This document shows, piece by piece, positions 4,446-5,404 of a DNA stretch of 5,404 nucleotides. The translations under genes were made by a program, and so were the position numbers. The notes under the pieces were generated by a model. It was not told where the DNA came from. It did no database searches and saw only the letters and a program-made list of their open reading frames with translations. The DNA comes from an uncultured Bacilli bacterium. Lineage in GTDB: Bacteria; Bacillota_I; Bacilli_A; RF39; UBA660. The stretch is taken from assembly GCA_949440065.1 (NCBI GenBank), contig CASRZP010000081.1, forward strand, positions 1 through 5,404. The letters run 5' to 3'. Every line of letters begins with the position of its first letter. Position 1 is the first letter of the stretch.

Positions 4446-5404
4446 ATGTTAGGCTCATTAGAAATGGATCAATTAGCAAAAATTAAAGTAATAGGAATCG
4501 GTGGCGGTGGCGGTAATGCAGTTAACCGAATGGTAGAATCAGGCGTTAAAGGGGTAGAATTTATTGTTGCCAATACGGATTTACAAGTATTAAATAACTC
4601 TAAAGCCGATATTAAAATTCAAATTGGATCATCCCTAACGGATGGACTAGGAGCAGGTGCTAAACCAGAAATTGGAAAAGAAGCTGCCGTTGAAAGTAAG
4701 AAAGAATTGGAAGAAGCTCTAGCAGGTGCAGATATGGTATTTGTAACCTGTGGTATGGGTGGTGGAACAGGAACTGGAGCAGCTCCAGTAGTAGCAGAAA
4801 TTGCCCAGAGTTTAGGAGCATTAACCGTTGCTATTGTTACCAAACCTTTCTCGTTTGAAGGAAAAAGAAGAATGGAAAACGCTATGCAAGGGTTAGACGA
4901 ATTAAAGAAACATGTGGATACTTTGATTGTCATTCCAAACGATCAATTGAGAGAGATTATTGATAAGACAACTCCAATGTTAGAAGCATTTAAAGAAGTA
5001 GATAATGTACTTCGTCGTGGTGTTCAATCAATTTCTGATTTGATTGCTGTTGTCGGTTTAGTTAACCTAGATTTTGCTGATGTACGTGCTGTTATGGAAA
5101 AATCAGGAAATGCTATTATTGGTATTGGTATGGGTATGGGTGAAGATCGAGCAATTGAAGCAGCCAAGCAAGCGGTATCTAGTCCACTTTTGGAAACTTC
5201 TATTGCTGGAGCCACAAATGCGATTATTAATATCACTGGTGGTGTTAATTTAACTTTATTTGAAGCAGAACAGGCAGCAGAAGTAGTTCGTGCAGCAGCG
5301 AATACCGATATTAACACGATCTTTGGTTCAGTAATTAATGAAAATTTAACAGATGAAGTTATCGTTACTGTTATTGCTACTGGATTTGATCATCGCGATG
5401 AGGA
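4446..5404 (+). CDS. ftsZ: Cell division protein FtsZ (3' partial)
   Basis: FtsZ is the tubulin-like GTPase that polymerises into the cytokinetic Z ring. The frame is open from ATG 4446 to the window end, 319 codons plus two bases. The start MLGSLEMDQLAKIKVIG resembles Bacillus-type FtsZ. GTP-binding parts: GIGGGGGNAVNR (17-28), NTD (43-45), the tubulin signature GMGGGTGTGAAP (103-114), KPFSFEGKRR (133-142) and IPNDQL (163-168). The T7 synergy loop NLDFADV (207-213) has the catalytic Asp209 and Asp212. The C-terminal domain is nearly complete through FGSVINENL and TVIATGF (308-314). The flexible linker and the C-terminal peptide that binds FtsA lie beyond the edge. All expected catalytic residues are present. 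G/C-richer codons and many GGT/GCA choices suggest high expression. Expression could come from the ftsA promoter and perhaps an internal one. Confidence 0.98.
   Translation, partial: MLGSLEMDQLAKIKVIGIGGGGGNAVNRMVESGVKGVEFIVANTDLQVLNNSKADIKIQIGSSLTDGLGAGAKPEIGKEAAVESKKELEEALAGADMVFVTCGMGGGTGTGAAPVVAEIAQSLGALTVAIVTKPFSFEGKRRMENAMQGLDELKKHVDTLIVIPNDQLREIIDKTTPMLEAFKEVDNVLRRGVQSISDLIAVVGLVNLDFADVRAVMEKSGNAIIGIGMGMGEDRAIEAAKQAVSSPLLETSIAGATNAIINITGGVNLTLFEAEQAAEVVRAAANTDINTIFGSVINENLTDEVIVTVIATGFDHRDE

Noticed and set aside
1..5404. CRISPR array, tRNA, rRNA, insertion sequence or phage genes
   Set aside because: No repeated spacer pattern, tRNA-like folds, transposase motifs or flanking repeats were recognised by eye.

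Overview
The window reads as a low-GC, AT-rich Gram-positive chromosome of the Bacillota (Bacilli). It carries the distal part of a dcw (division and cell wall) cluster, all on the + strand: murG - murB - divIB/ftsQ - ftsA - ftsZ. This order resembles Bacillus (murG-murB-divIB ... ftsA-ftsZ), but nothing lies between divIB and ftsA. TGA is used as a stop (murG, murB) and TGG encodes Trp, so the standard bacterial code applies and a Mycoplasma-type code does not. A BspA-like leucine-rich-repeat surface protein sits next to the cluster. Together with the sequence flavour, this hints at an uncultured gut Bacilli lineage (RF39- or Erysipelotrichales-like), but that placement is inference.

Layout: (1) 1-282, the 3' end of a BspA-type LRR gene. 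(2) 283-477, an intergenic region with an intrinsic terminator (311-337), a nest of inverted repeats (340-387) and an extended -10 promoter (448-456) very close to the murG start. (3) 478-1562, murG, interrupted by an apparent single-base deletion in a G run near 643-648, so it appears as two overlapping reading frames. (4) 1559-2467, murB, overlapping murG by ATGA. (5) 2470-3150, divIB/ftsQ, 2 nt after murB. (6) 3151-3221, a short gap with a convincing sigmaA promoter. (7) 3222-4394, ftsA. (8) 4395-4445, a gap with a small hairpin and a strong ribosome-binding site. (9) 4446 to the window end, ftsZ, cut by the edge after about 319 codons.

Functionally, MurB makes UDP-MurNAc and MurG converts lipid I to lipid II, so both supply cell-wall precursor. 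DivIB is a membrane member of the divisome, FtsZ is the cytokinetic tubulin ring and FtsA is its actin-like membrane tether. The promoters suggest at least two transcription units, murG-murB-divIB and ftsA-ftsZ, and a possible third start inside ftsA would give extra ftsZ mRNA.

This is mostly a well-known conserved cluster, and I do not see a new system. The points worth a second look are the murG frame break, the asparagine-substituted second phosphate motif of FtsA, the missing C-terminal membrane helix of FtsA (with a helix-like peptide in another frame), a near-consensus promoter inside ftsA, and the inverted repeats ahead of murG.
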